DNA from: Kappaphycus alvarezii | Lineage: Eukaryota; Rhodophyta; Florideophyceae; Gigartinales; Solieriaceae | Direction of reading: 5' to 3' | Length of the DNA: 64,000 nucleotides | NCBI GenBank assembly: GCA_002205965.3 | Contig: NADL03000203.1 | Span: 1-64,000 of the forward strand | Shown: piece by piece, positions 11,061-21,450 of the stretch | Layout of the letters: every line of letters begins with the position of its first letter | Numbering within the stretch: the stretch's first letter is position 1 | Position numbers and translations under genes: made by a program | Notes under the pieces: model-generated | Told to the model about the DNA's origin: nothing | The model's input: the letters and a program-made list of their open reading frames with translations, nothing else | Databases searched by the model: none

Positions 11061-11202
11061 TACTTTTTGGAATATTTATAGGTAATCAAACTGCATCCCT
11101 ATTCGTTTGAAAGGCCCATGTTTTAACAATAAGGCAACTTACAATTAATAAACAGAAGAAGAATGATGACGAGTCGGGACGTTCGTCTTGAGCGAGGGGG
11201 CG
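11061..11202 (+). mobile_element. Residual 3' internal end of element 1
   Basis: Matches about 41550-41698 of element 2 (end of the C-terminal ORF plus CGGGACGTTCGTCTTGAGCG before the LTR), with many substitutions. Its direct junction to the integrase core marks a deletion of about 1.5 kb. Confidence 0.75.
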
Positions 11203-11788
11203 TGATATAATGAAAATTGTAGATATTCCTTGGCATGCTGCGCTGGCTGAGTTCTCTGCTGCGGCTGGGCTGAGTTGGCATGCTGCGCTGGCTGAGCTGT
11301 CACTGTACTTACAATTATATTTTTAATTATTTTTAGAGGGATGCTTTGCACTGTACTGTGGCGGTGCAGATTTGGCACATAGGTACTGTATAGATGCTAC
11401 AGATAGTGAGGTTGAAAAACTCTATATAAAGGGGCTGTTTGCATGAAATGGTAGGACTACTTGGGAGCCAGCATACCCAAGCGGGGCGCTCAACAATTAA
11501 GTCAAACACAAAGCATAAAGGAAGTTGGCAGACAACTTCAAGCCAGTCCCGATAGTTAGGAAGTGAGAGTCAACTTCAGACCAAGAAAACTTTTTCTTAC
11601 GCTAGTCGCAGAGCGTCGGTGGTAGACCCTGCCCCTTTTTATACTTGCTTGTAGCTTCCTCAACTCTCTTCTATATACACTCCCTTTGGTTCGTTCAACA
11701 ATACCACGTAGCACTTTTGTCGCTCGCAACACCTCCTTCTCAGGGTAATTGGTTCTGAGGATCTCTTCCCCCGCCATTTACCCTATCA
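11203..11788 (+). repeat. 3' LTR of element 1, type I U3 (586 bp)
   Basis: Same as the 5' LTR apart from small indels and a 45-bp tandem duplication: TTGGCATGCTGCGCTGGCTG at 11230 and again at 11275. It ends CCCTATCA and is followed by TSD TGCGG. Confidence 0.92.
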
Positions 11789-11793
11789 TGCGG
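11789..11793. repeat. Target-site duplication of element 1, 3' copy (TGCGG)
   Basis: Matches 6098-6102. Confidence 0.9.
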
Positions 11794-11869
11794 CTCGGCT
11801 ATCCCCCGCGTCTATGCTAGACATTTCAGGATAATAGGTAATGTGATTCATGTGCCTTGAATGGCTATC

Positions 11870-12310
11870 TTCAAGCCTGTCAGCATGCATGATGCATTGG
11901 ACATCACTGCTGCTGTCGCATGCGTATGGGTTAAAACCGCTCGAACCGTCCCGTATGTCTCTATTGCCATAACAGCCACTTCGGCGCCACGTCGGTTAGC
12001 ACTGCGTAGATGTCATGCCACCCCCAAGGAGGGATGGGCATGAGCCTGCTTCGGACGGCGGTCGCGATAAAAGATTCATATTTTTATGCTTTGCTGTCTT
12101 TGCCGCGTTGAGGGATGTGAGCGGGTTAAAGGGGCGCACTCTCCTGTTGGATGGCGCGAGTGGGTTGACAAATGTGACATCGAAGAAGTCGTGCCTCCAG
12201 TGCTTCCCATTGCCGTGGTGTCTAGCCTTATATGATGAAGGCCATCCCTGGACTCAACGGCGGGTGATGAGCAGCTTTCTGCAGGTCCTGGCAAGCAAGT
12301 GAACTTGGCG
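11870..12310 (-). mobile_element. LINE family 2 tail fragment
   Basis: The minus-strand translation contains HDFFDVTFVNPLAPSNRRVR, FNPLTSLNAAKTAKHK and then, across shifts, the TDVA and THATAAVMS blocks. D...D-V-T and the K-x-x-K end look like the core of a restriction-like endonuclease of RLE-type LINEs. Homologous to 46805-47285 on the other strand. Broken by stops and shifts. Confidence 0.6.
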
Positions 12311-12605
12311 GTCATGTTTCGAATTCTGTGGCCTCCGTGAACACAAAGCAGGAGATGATCCCCGAAGCAGTCAAGTGTTTCCGGATAGTTTCTCCTCGGT
12401 TACGATGCGTGCGAGCGAAAAGCGGAACTTGAGAGTAGTATTGAAGCCATGTCGAGAATTCGTGGGCGTCGATACTAGTGTTCAGTCCCGGGCACCGGGA
12501 ACAGTGCGCCCATTTCTTCGCCCTTGCAGCGCTTCTTTCAAAATATTCAGGGGGTGGCAAATTACTTTATGGGTTGGTCCTGCAATGGTTTGATTACTAG
12601 TACAT
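12311..12605. other. Intergenic, no gene seen
   Basis: No motif recognised; lies between two LINE tail fragments. Confidence 0.4.
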
Positions 12606-13183
12606 AGGTCATCCTCCGCAACGTTCTTGCCCGCTACTGCAAGGAAGTTGGGATCGTCGCGCCTCGTCGAACATCCGCTCCTCACCAGGTTCCCGACTCA
12701 TCTGGGCATCGGAGTCCCCCGTGCTACGAATGGATATTTACATACCCGCTGCATACGGGCTTCACAGTACCGATATAGCCGTCGACGTTACTGTGGCCCA
12801 CCCCTCCGCACGCCGCCACATTTCGCCAAGTACGGTTACTGCCGGCGCCGCCACGACACTCGCAGAGCAAACATCGTCATTACGGCACTTACTGCAACCG
12901 AAACGATATCCTCCTCTCCCCCGTCGGGATTGATATCTATGGCGCCTTGGCGACGACGGTAAGGCTTTTTTCCGCCGCCTTGCTTCCTTCGCTGCTTCCC
13001 GTCGCGGTTTCTCCCCTCAACAGGAGCTCCGCGACTTCGTTACCCGTTTTGCATTTAGTCTCCGGATAATGCAGGCGCGACAAGTTTCTACCCGCCGCCC
13101 GCATCATAGTTAATTTATAAATACCCTCCGCACGCCTCTGTGCGACATTGTACGACAAATAAAGATCTACCACCACATAGGAC
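12606..13183 (+). mobile_element. LINE family 1 3' end (RLE-type), forward copy
   Basis: Closely matches 33183-33755 on the opposite strand. It encodes parts of the C-terminal endonuclease-like region (ILRNVLARYCKEVG, IDIYIPAAYGLHSTDIAVDV in the better copy) but is broken into several frames. The 3' end carries AATAAA at 13158-13163 shortly before similarity stops, as expected for a LINE 3' terminus. Strongly 5'-truncated. Confidence 0.7.
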
Positions 13184-13214
13184 TGCCGACCTTTCCATAA
13201 CTCGGAGTAGACCA

Positions 13215-13595
13215 ACCCAATTTACCCCCTTTATGGGTTGTACAATGTTGCACAGGAGCGTGCGGGGGTATTCATACATTAACTACGGATGCGGGCGGCG
13301 CGGTGGAAATCTGTCGCACCTGTATTACTTGGAGAATATACTCAAAACAGGTGACGAATTCACGGAGCTCCTGCTGAGGGCAGGAAACGCCGGGTAGCAG
13401 CGAAGGAAGCAAGTCGGCGTAAAAAACCCTTGCCGTCGTCGCCCAAGGCGCCATAGATATCAATCCCGACGCGGAGAGGAGGATATCGTTTTGGTTGCAG
13501 TACGTCCATAATTACGATGTTTCTCGCGCTCTGCGAGTGTCGCGGCAGCGCCTGCGGTGACCGTACTTGGCGAGATGTGGCGGCGCGCAGAGAAT
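13215..13595 (-). mobile_element. LINE family 1 3' end, inverted diverged copy
   Basis: Minus-strand copy of the same 3' end, about 30 bp from the forward copy and facing it tail-to-tail. It keeps the ID-I-Y-G-A-L-G-D-D-G-K block and the CAACATTGTACAAC-like terminus, but AATAAA has become CATAAA. Confidence 0.65.
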
Positions 13596-13659
13596 TAAGA
13601 CGGTTTTTTAATTACTTTGTACATAGATATTTGTACTCTAAGGGGGAAAATTTTAGGTA

Positions 13660-13740
13660 ATTTAATATTTGGACCGGTACAAATTTACTGGATACAAACC
13701 CACATATCTACCACAGTAAATTAACCCCCCATTTACACAA
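13660..13740 (-). repeat. Short dispersed repeat with inverted-repeat core (copy 2)
   Basis: Reverse copy of 5860-5945, with the ATTTACTG/CAGTAAAT pair retained. Confidence 0.68.
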
Positions 13741-14544
13741 ACTTATTTGGAAAAGGGAGACGTTTGGGTCAAATGGGGTCAAAAAGGGTGGCTTACTTGA
13801 TTGGGTTGGTATGGTTGGTCTGTGGAAAAAAGAATCTCACCACTACTACTATCACCCGTATCTTACTGACCTCCTCACGTTTTGTTTTCGCTCTTCTCGG
13901 CGCCGCGCTGAATTTGGCGCGAGCGCCGGATCTATTTCTGCTCGCACGTCCTGGGGACGGAACAACCATGTCTCAAGATCTCTCGCTGCACCGTTGTTGC
14001 TGATGGTTATTTCGAGTGGATTGTCGTCCCGGCCCCCAGCGCACGTGGGACGACCTGGGAAAGACGTGTAAGGACGGCTCTTCCTCTCGAACAGGGTTTT
14101 CAAAGTTCGCTGTTTCCTATCGCTTTTCAACCTACTGTCTTTGTTACAGTCTCCGAAGGAACGTGGTCTGCGCAGCCCTGTCAGTCCGCCGGCAAGTTCG
14201 TTCGTCCGGAGTTTTTTTGTCTTGGTTGTCGTCGTCTGTAAGTTGTCATGCTTACACTTGAAGTTTTTCAAGCTGTCTGGATCCCATATTTAGACGGTGG
14301 AATTTTCTTCTAGTCCCCCCTTTTGCCTTGTTGGAGTAGGTGATGGTTCAGCTGTCGCCTGGAGATGTTCGGTCTTCTAGTGTAACCACTATACCTGTAC
14401 GGTTCAGTTTTTTGAACACATTAAAAGATTCCCCCCCCCCTACATCACCAGCATGGGAGAAACGTTGAGTGTTTACTCTTGGAAGATATATCCGACATGG
14501 TGAAGTATAGACCCCGTACAGACAAATCCATGGCTATCCCTCTA
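13741..14544. other. Unassigned; one 139-codon minus-strand frame
   Basis: A minus-strand frame at 13852-14271 is basic (many K/R) but has no recognised domain. It overlaps equally long forward frames, so I do not call it a gene. A homopolymer of C occurs near 14430-14440. Confidence 0.35.
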
Positions 14545-14700
14545 CTCGTAATAACTTCACCCGCGCGCCCAGCTGACGCCTGTCCATAGACGCGTTCGGG
14601 GTTGAATATCATAGGGCGGCTTCCGTAGAAGAAAGGGGTTGCTTATCACCGATTGGTGACGTGCGAGAGGGTTCCGGTAGATACGGAGGGCTTACCACAG
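14545..14700 (-). repeat. ~140-bp dispersed repeat, third copy
   Basis: Matches 4808-4980 and 5041-5190 (TAACTTCACCCGCGCGCCCA, then AGGGCGGCTTCCGTAGAAG and GGTGACGTGCGAGAGGG). Confidence 0.5.
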
Positions 14701-15289
14701 ACCTTCTGGTCTTGAGTCCTGGAAGGGGTGGGGAGGACAAGTGAAACAATGAGAGAGGAGCCAGAAAAATTCCACCGAAAATACCCTGCAAACAGGGCCC
14801 ATGGGTTGACAAAATAGGCTCCTTCGCCTGCTACTAAGAACCTCGAAGACGGATGTGACGGTGACAAGCTGCACCGCGGACGGGCGAGCTTCACGAAAAC
14901 CACGCACCGGCGTTTTACGACGCCGTTCGGAAAGCAACATCATCTTTGCCGCCATTCCCGGTTCGGCCAACGTGGTCCGGGGGCCAGAGGTAGAGGTTCA
15001 ATGGGTTTAGTTTACTGCGAGTGGAACGTAGGGTGAAACTCCTATTAGCCTGTGCAGTATGGCGGCTTCGGAGAAAACACTGCGGCGAAAATGGACGAGC
15101 TATGGAACGGCGACTGAAAAGTTGCTGCGAGCCCTGTCAGCAGACATTCGGCGTTCGAAGTAATGTCACTTCCTGAAGTGAGTCCACATGTTCCATTTGG
15201 GTTGAGTTGAGCGGGTGTGAGCTCACAGATTGCGAGGTTAGCATAGTCACGTCACCCTAAACAACGGGCCGCAGTGTGATCATAAGGCA
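14701..15289. other. Intergenic, no gene seen
   Basis: GC-rich, with short frames only and no motif recognised. Confidence 0.4.
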
Positions 15290-15540
15290 CAAGCGTAGTT
15301 CCTTCCCCATTACGGTGTCGGTATACCATTTTTGAGTCGATTGTGGTTGTCCGGAAAACCATGGGATAGATCGGATATATCTTCCAAGAGTAAAACACCC
15401 AAACGTTTCCCTCACAGCATTGGACATTGATCCAACTGCGCGCGTGCCTCTGAGTGAGGACTTTCTTAATCTTTCCGCATGTCTCCACTTTCCTTACCGC
15501 CACATTCCGTGCGACGTCGTCGCGCTCAGTAGCGCTTAGG
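15290..15540. mobile_element. LINE family 2 remnants, tail-to-tail
   Basis: 15290-15410 is the non-coding tail in forward orientation (GTATACCATTTTTGAGTCGA, AGTAAAACACCCAAACG). 15410-15540 is the coding end in reverse (ARNVAVRKVETCGK, VLTQRHAR). The two abut with their 3' ends together. Confidence 0.55.
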
Positions 15541-16370
15541 TATCTGGGTGCTGTAATAATTTACAGAAAATATTCTGCAATATATGGACAGGTGTGCCTA
15601 CATTTGTATATTGATGACGTTTTCGAGGTAAGCATCTACCAGGTTGTGACCAATCTCTCTTTCCGATGCAAGATCCCTGCTGGCCTCCAGCATTTATCGT
15701 TTCTTCCAAATCCTTCAGGAAACAACTGCCCTCACAATTCAAACGATAAAACACTGAACGCTGCCCCGATTCCTTGTCGGGAAAGGCAATTTTTCGTAAA
15801 ATGACGGTCCTACGGTATAGCTTTTTGTAAATCAAGAGATTATCTCTTTTTTTTCGTCGCTATTGGCTGCAGCAATGCCTTTCCAGACTCCTGGCAGATC
15901 CATAGCACCAGGAACTGTACTACGCTTTTTTTTCTCAGGAGTTCCATAAGGATGGGTTGCTTTCATAATATTAAATCCTGCGAATCTTCGGGAGAAATAG
16001 CCTCATTTTCTCTTTTTTGTCTCTCGTCAAGTCAGATTTTTCATTTAATGTATCTGATAGTGTGCAGATGTCGATAAGGACCTCTAGACCACTTCTTCAT
16101 TGCTCATAATTTCTTAGAGGTTTCAATATTTCCTTCCACAGATGTGTTGTCGAAGTAACAGCCTCTCAAATCAAAAGAGGAATCAAAAATTTTACTTACA
16201 AGAATAAAACTTCGAACGTCGTACTTACTGCTAACTTTTGACTCTTTCATTCTCATTCGCATTTTTCTCCAGCTTTTTGAGCCTGTACAGCTAGCTCATT
16301 GCTTCTGTTGTTAATCCTGGTGTTAACTTTAGCTTTAACGTAGCCTTCTATCATTATTTTACACTCTATT
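15541..16370. other. Region upstream of DCP2
   Basis: AT-rich with pyrimidine tracts and no recognised coding sequence. It presumably holds the DCP2 promoter; I see no clear TATA box. Confidence 0.4.
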
Positions 16371-17080
16371 ATGTCGGACAGAAAGCAATTAGGTTCTTCT
16401 TCTTCGTCTGATAGCCTTAACGTTGTTCTTGATGACTTGTGTGTGCGCTTTATTCTCAATCTTCCCGCCGCGGATTTCGAGTCATTTGAGCGTCTCTTCT
16501 TTTCTATCGAGTCCGCCCACTGGTTTTACGAGGATTTTTGTCGCCCAAACGACGCTCACTACCTCGTCTATCTTTGAAAGAATTTGCCACCAAAATATTT
16601 GATCACACTGCATTACTGAGACGTTACAAGAAAGATATAGACAAAATCTACGCAGAATTTCTAGCCTATAAGCATAAAATCCCCACGTGTGGGGCAGCCA
16701 TGCTAAATCAAGAAATGGATAAGGTTCTAATGGTTAGATCCTGGGGAAAGAACGGTCGATGGGGGTTTCCGAAGGGTAAAATAGCAAAAGATGAGAGTGA
16801 GCTCAACTGTTCTATTCGGGAAGTCCTCGAAGAAACGGGATTCGATATTACTCCGTTAGTCAGCTCCGATACCTTCTACGTTGACAGTTTCTCGGGGGGG
16901 AAATCTTGTCGCATTTTCGTTGTCACTGACGTCCCTGAGGATGCTGTGTTCAGGACAAGGACCCGCAAAGAAATTTCTGATATTAAGTGGATTCCCTTGG
17001 CGGCTCTCCCGAAACATCGGATGCTTGCACAGGCCAGCAGAAATACTACTCATTTCTACTGGGCCAAATCGCGTTGTTAG
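16371..17080 (+). CDS. DCP2: mRNA-decapping enzyme DCP2 (one -1 frame break)
   Basis: DCP2 is a Nudix hydrolase that removes the m7GDP cap from mRNA in 5'-3' decay, in the cytoplasm, usually with DCP1. The first frame, from ATG 16371, gives the N-terminal Dcp2 (box A) domain: VLDDLCVRFILNLP, FYEDFCRPN. The second frame takes over at about 16550-16565 and gives SLPRLSLKEF, CGAAMLNQ and a complete Nudix box at about 16775-16843 (G-x5-E-x7-R-E-V-L-E-E-T-G-F) with all catalytic glutamates, ending at TAG 17078-17080. The switch needs one lost base; no intron with GT...AG fits a gap this small. At about 236 residues it is short, lacking the long C-terminal tail of animal and fungal DCP2. The break could be a sequence error or a real mutation. 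Confidence 0.9.
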
Positions 17081-17739
17081 AGAGAGATGTGTCATTTTCG
17101 CAGCACGGAACTATTCCTTATACGAGAAGAATTCGTCCTGGGTTGAGAGAAAAAAACAAAATGCGGGGCCGTCAAACAGAGGACTTGCTGAAAGTAATAG
17201 TTAGACCCACGCGTTGGAGAAGCATCCTGAGACTACTGATAGAAAATCTGTCCTTTCATCCAATGAAGGACTCAGTCGTCCGGAGGAAAAGTGTTTCATT
17301 TTTAACATCTCAAGCTGTGGGTCTGTTATCGTAGCTTTTCCCTTGTATTTCAGTAAATGACCAAGGTCCCGGGTAGTGCTTCGCATGTTCGCCTCAAGGG
17401 CTAACTGGGGGCCTTTCAACAGGCATGTCCAAAGTATTGAGTGAAATTCTTTGTAAGAAATAGCCCACCTGACAAACTCCTCTGGTTCTCGGCCCTTCGA
17501 GCCCACACAATAAACACAGCATCTACTTACCCCTTTTTCCTGCACAAAATGGAGAGCAATAATCTACAATAGGAGAATTCGAAATCGAAGTATAATCCGG
17601 CGCTAGATTACGAAAACCTAAATCGCCTGTGTATCTCTGACAAGATAATTTTGTAGGTGATATAAAATATCTAAACGATTCCTCCTCTAAAGGGGGAAAT
17701 TTGGGGAAGTTTGGGGTGATTTTATATTTGAAAGATGTA
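17081..17739. other. Downstream of DCP2; one uncertain minus-strand frame
   Basis: A 114-codon minus-strand frame at 17201-17545 converges on DCP2. Its composition is protein-like, but it shows no motif I know and has no second copy, so it is only a weak candidate. Confidence 0.3.
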
Positions 17740-18260
17740 GTCGGTTGTTGCACCGAATGAAACAGAGAGGGATGCAGTCAGGGGGCTGCTAGGGGAGTAA
17801 GGGAGACTGCGGCAGTGGGTTTCAGAAAGCTAATGGCAAAAGGTCAATGTAGCGTAGCTAGATTGCCCCAAATATTCATAAGGCCCGCTCCCTTTTACAG
17901 CCAGTACTGTACCTCTAGCGTGCTACATGTTTATTTTAACTTCTTCACTGAAACCTACAGAAGTAACTAAAGAATGGGTGCAGGTAAATTGTAACTACTA
18001 AAAAAGCTACCATAAAGACCTGTATCGTGTCGCTATGTCGTATAAATTGGTTACGCATAAACCAGAAGATTAAGTATAAATCCCCGTAGAATTCACACCA
18101 ACTCACAGAGCTAGATACCTATCCAAGTTCTCTGTTCCACTACTATGTAGTTGAGAAATGTAATTACCACAGCGAACGAGTCTCTACTACAAAGCAGTTA
18201 AGCAGAGACATTTTTATGCAGAATGTTTTATAGGATAGCCGTTATAACTTCTTACATTTC
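17740..18260 (-). repeat. LTR-like repeat of another family (reverse copy)
   Basis: Minus-strand sequence aligns in patches with 51740-52260. Shared patches are GTAGAGACTCGTTCGCT (versus ATAGAGACTTGTTCGCT), CTACAGTACTG-like, TTCTGAAACCCACTGCC and a CCCCAAATTTCCCC end. Copies are diverged and the ends are not defined. Confidence 0.5.
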
Positions 18261-18346
18261 CCTTAGAATCCGCCTCAGTGCAAACCAGCAAGCAAGATTG
18301 GTTGGACATTACAACCGCGGCAGCATGCTTTTGCGTAAGCACCGAT

Positions 18347-18351
18347 CAGGC
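18347..18351. repeat. Target-site duplication of solo LTR (CAGGC)
   Basis: CAGGC here and at 19835-19839 flank the solo LTR exactly. Confidence 0.88.
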
Positions 18352-18789
18352 TGATAGGGGCAAATAGTCGGAGAAGAGATACTTAGAACCAACTACCCCA
18401 AGAAGGAGGTGTTGCGAGCAACAAAAGTGCTACTGCGGTATAGTTGAACGAATAAAAAGGAGTGTATGTGGAAGAGAGCTGAGAGGGCTACAAGTAAGTA
18501 TGGAAGGGCAGGGTCTACCACCTATGCTTATTGGATAGCGTAAAATAAACGCTTCTTGGGTCTGAAGTTGACTCTCAACTACATAACTATTTGGGACTGG
18601 GCTTGAAGTTGTCTGCCAACTTCCTTGATCTCTCCACGAGAAAGCAGTTTACTCAGCTTATATAGACTTTTGGCTACCCTTAAAGTCCGAAAAAAAACTA
18701 CAGAAGGTACCAGTAAATGCATAGAAACAATTTGGGTGGATGATATACTCCTAACAAAAGATACTTACGAAACTGACAATCAATGAGGT

Positions 18790-19367
18790 CCTCTAATTTC
18801 CCATTCTCTAAATCAGATCCAAACAACGCTTCTAGAATATCCATTCTGTCCAAGCAGTTCCCACAAATATCTGCGAACGGCTCATAGCTCTATATTTCCT
18901 CCTGGGAGGTATTTAAACTACTAAAGATATCTCCATCCGGTTCCTACGTCGGCATTACTTGTTCCAGACTCTCCAGACCAGGCCCGACCAGTCTAACACT
19001 TTCCATGCCCCCCTTTCCCTCATCCAACTCGTCCTCGTCCTCGTCATCCTCGTCATCCTCATCTTCCTCCTCTTCCTCATCAGCCTCCCCGTCCTCCTCG
19101 TTATTAACTTCATCGACCAATCCAGGGGCTACCCACTCCTCGAAGGTCTCTCCAGCTCACTCCTCGATGTCCCACTCCCGACCATTACCTACCTTCTCTG
19201 CCTCATCCTCAATAAAAAGGCGACGCACGAATTCGATAAACTTCTTTTTAGTTTGCCGGCGCAGGTATTCCTCGCGGTCAGTAGGTCCGAAAGGGAATAG
19301 GTGAATAGCGGTTAGGGGCGGGGATGGCGATTTTTGGAAATGACTTTCGGGGGCGTAGATTGGTCAT
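18790..19367 (-). pseudogene. LTR-embedded acidic-protein gene, broken copy (type III)
   Basis: It starts with ATG at 19367 (M-T-N-L-R-P). TATA-like TATTTAAA lies at 19475-19482, 108 bp upstream. Read across shifts it shows TDREEYLRRQTKK, FIEFVRRLFIEDEAEKV, GETFEEWVAP, LVDEVNN, a long Glu/Asp-rich tract, EPDGDIFSSL and the C-terminal FADICGNCLDRMDILEALF block. This is the best-preserved middle section among the copies. An early stop (TGA after about 30 codons) and later single-base shifts break it. Function unknown; see the other copies at 2950, 22628, 25152 and 44866. Confidence 0.62.
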
Positions 19368-19474
19368 TTTGGTAGTTTTTGGGAATGGAAGGTAATTAAA
19401 GGTTTTCTGGGTGTGTACGGGGAGAGAGGTGGTGAAAAAAATGATGGGGACGTTTAAAACTTTGAATAAAGGCG

Positions 19475-19482
19475 TTTAAATA
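19475..19482 (-). promoter_or_regulatory. TATA-like box of the LTR-embedded gene (type III)
   Basis: TATTTAAA on the minus strand in CCCTATTTAAACGCC, 108 bp before the ATG. The two other type III LTRs have the same spacing to within one base. Confidence 0.52.
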
Positions 19483-19839
19483 GGGTCCAGGGGCAGGTTC
19501 TATAGACTAGGAATATGTAAAAAATCTGTAAGGGATTTTTCAGTAGTGCATTTGCGCCCTTTTTCTCAAAAAAGCGAATTTGGAGGAGGAGGTAAGCAAA
19601 AGGGAAAAAGAACTTGATTTGGGATCGATTCAGAGAAGTAGATACAGTATAAAAATATCTAGATAAAATGGACGTAAATGTGGAGAGGACCTCTGTAATA
19701 ATAAGCGAGGCTCAGGGAAGACGAGGAAGGACCGTAACTATAAGCAAATTTGACAAGGAGAGGTAGTACAGTAAAGTAAAGGTCTGGGGATGACGGTGAC
19801 AAAAAAATCCGTTCCTGTCAGCACGCGCCTAACACAGGC

Positions 19840-20435
19840 CTTGTCATATGCCTAGATAGCTCAACGACTACGTGCTGCTCGATGTCGGCTAGCACCATGT
19901 AGGCGTTTAGGTGCCAGCCTCCCAGAGTTGATATACACATGCGAACGAGCCTACTTAATTTGGAGTACCTTACTGATTGAGAATAAAGAAAGGCTACTTC
20001 CCCAGAATAAGGGGTATGTCCGTATATTATAGACTCTGAAAATGAGGGTGAATGAGGTCGAGAAAAATTAGTTTTTCCAAAACATTAAATCGTCAGGTCT
20101 ATCTGCGAGGGAAACAGACTAGAGGAATATCTGTAGCAAGATTCATACAGCTCTTATCTAGACCGTATGTGGGATCAGCACGAAAAAAAGAATACAATAA
20201 CCTGTTACAAATTACGGGCTGCAGAACTCTTTGAAAAAAGATGTCAGTAACACTTAAAAAATTGCTCTTTTCGTTGTGACATAGAAATTGATCAATTTCA
20301 GGATCACTTTTACCTGCTTCCTCCCTCTTGACAATCTCGTGCGTGTGTTATCCCTAAGCAATAAGTGTACTGCATTGCGTGGTGCGCAATTCTTCTCTCG
20401 TCTAGTACAAGAACCCAGTCAGACAATATGACACC
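19840..20435. other. Intergenic, no gene seen
   Basis: Short frames only and no motif recognised. Confidence 0.4.
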
Positions 20436-20453
20436 CACACACACACACACACA
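20436..20453. repeat. (CA)n microsatellite
   Basis: About nine CA units in a row. Confidence 0.9.
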
Positions 20454-21190
20454 GACCCAGAGGGTATTCACTGTCCCTTTTTCTCTTCAAGAAAACTGCA
20501 ACGCAGTAGCACAGCTCGCCGTAGGCGAGAAGAAGTGGGCTGGACAAGCTCGCATGTGCAGTTGATCTTTTGGGGACGTACACGTCGTAGTTTCAATACA
20601 AATATATCCTTAAACATTACATTACGGCCCACAATGCAACGCTCACGACACATTTCTCCTTCCGGTAGTGGTTCACTCCTATGAAGCTTTAGGGGCCAGC
20701 GGAACAAAATGTTTCCGGCTTCTCGCATCTTTCCCTTCAAGCCGTGAGAATTCGGCGCCAGCGCTGGAGCTTCAGGACTTAGTTCCCCGCGTTTCGTTTT
20801 GTCTTCATGGGATGCACGCCCGCTAGGCCAATACCGCCGCGAGCCTCAATATTTTCTATTGATCTTCCTACTGACTCTTGCGTAAAGGGATTTCGTTTCT
20901 TTTAAAAGATTTCCACACACACATTACCTTTTAACGGCGAGTATCACGATTGGAATTTTTTTAATTTAAAGCTCAAAGACCAAAATGATGGCCTTTTGAA
21001 GGGGTTATGTCCTTTTTGGAGGGTTATGTCCTCATCATACTACTTTTTAGCTCGAGTGGATCAGTTAAGAAGCATCATGTTTCCCCTGCTCTCTCTACAT
21101 GTTTAAACTGTAGCCTTTGACATAAACATATCCAGAACACTTTTGTTATGAGTTTTCTTAACAATTTTTCTGATGTCACAGCTATAACCA
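20454..21190. other. Intergenic, no gene seen
   Basis: Moderate GC, no recognisable coding sequence. GGGTTATGTCC occurs twice near 21003-21030. Confidence 0.4.
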
Positions 21191-21450
21191 CTCCTATTGT
21201 GAACGTGGCTGTGAGGGCACTGTAGACGTACGGAAAGTTTCGGGGGTTTTGATGCAAAGGCACGCTGCAGCAGCCGTCATATCCAATGCGGCCTGCTTGA
21301 TGGCTGGCCTGAAGGTAGCATTTTAGGGAGCATAGTTCCTTCCCCATTACGGTGTCGGTATACCACTTTTGAGTCGCTTGTGGTTGTCTGGAAAACCATG
21401 GGATAGATCGGACATACCTTCCAAGAGTAAAACACTCAAACGTCCCCCTC
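21191..21450 (+). mobile_element. LINE family 2 tail fragment with non-coding tail
   Basis: Matches 47155-47405: NVAVRAL, QRHAAAAVISNAACLMAGL and a stop, then the tail GTATACCACTTTTGAGTCG...AAAACACTCAAACG. Truncated upstream. Confidence 0.62.

Larger units (their letters stand above)
6103..11788 (+). mobile_element. Ty3/Gypsy LTR retrotransposon, element 1 (type I LTRs, 3' deleted)
   Basis: A complete insertion of 5686 bp with 5' LTR 6103-6648, internal region 6649-11202 and 3' LTR 11203-11788. The internal order is gag with two zinc knuckles, aspartic protease, reverse transcriptase, RNase H, integrase, which is the Ty3/Gypsy order. Up to about 10720 it is almost identical to element 2. Beyond that it is diverged, and it jumps from the integrase core (about 11060) to the last ~100 bp of the internal region, losing about 1.5 kb including the C-terminal duplicated domain. 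Several single-base indels break the frames, so this copy is non-autonomous as given. Confidence 0.93.
18352..19834 (-). repeat. Solo LTR, type III U3 (1483 bp), Ty3/Gypsy
   Basis: Minus-strand TGTTAGGCGC...CCCTATCA. Its R-U5 is shared with elements 1 and 2 and its U3 with the LTRs at 22227 and 44393. No internal sequence lies on either side and 5-bp TSDs are present, so it arose by LTR-LTR recombination. It carries the embedded acidic-protein gene. Confidence 0.92.

Noticed and set aside
13852..14271. 139-codon basic protein on the minus strand
   Set aside because: No motif or second copy, and overlapping forward frames are as long; not enough to call a gene.
18959..19304. Forward-strand Ser- and Leu-rich frames of 99-113 codons
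   Set aside because: They are antisense to the acidic tract of the LTR-embedded gene; Glu/Asp codons read backwards give Ser/Leu. The same effect explains the Ser/Pro-rich frames at 22712-23087, 25112-25526, 3141-3554 and 45020-45277.
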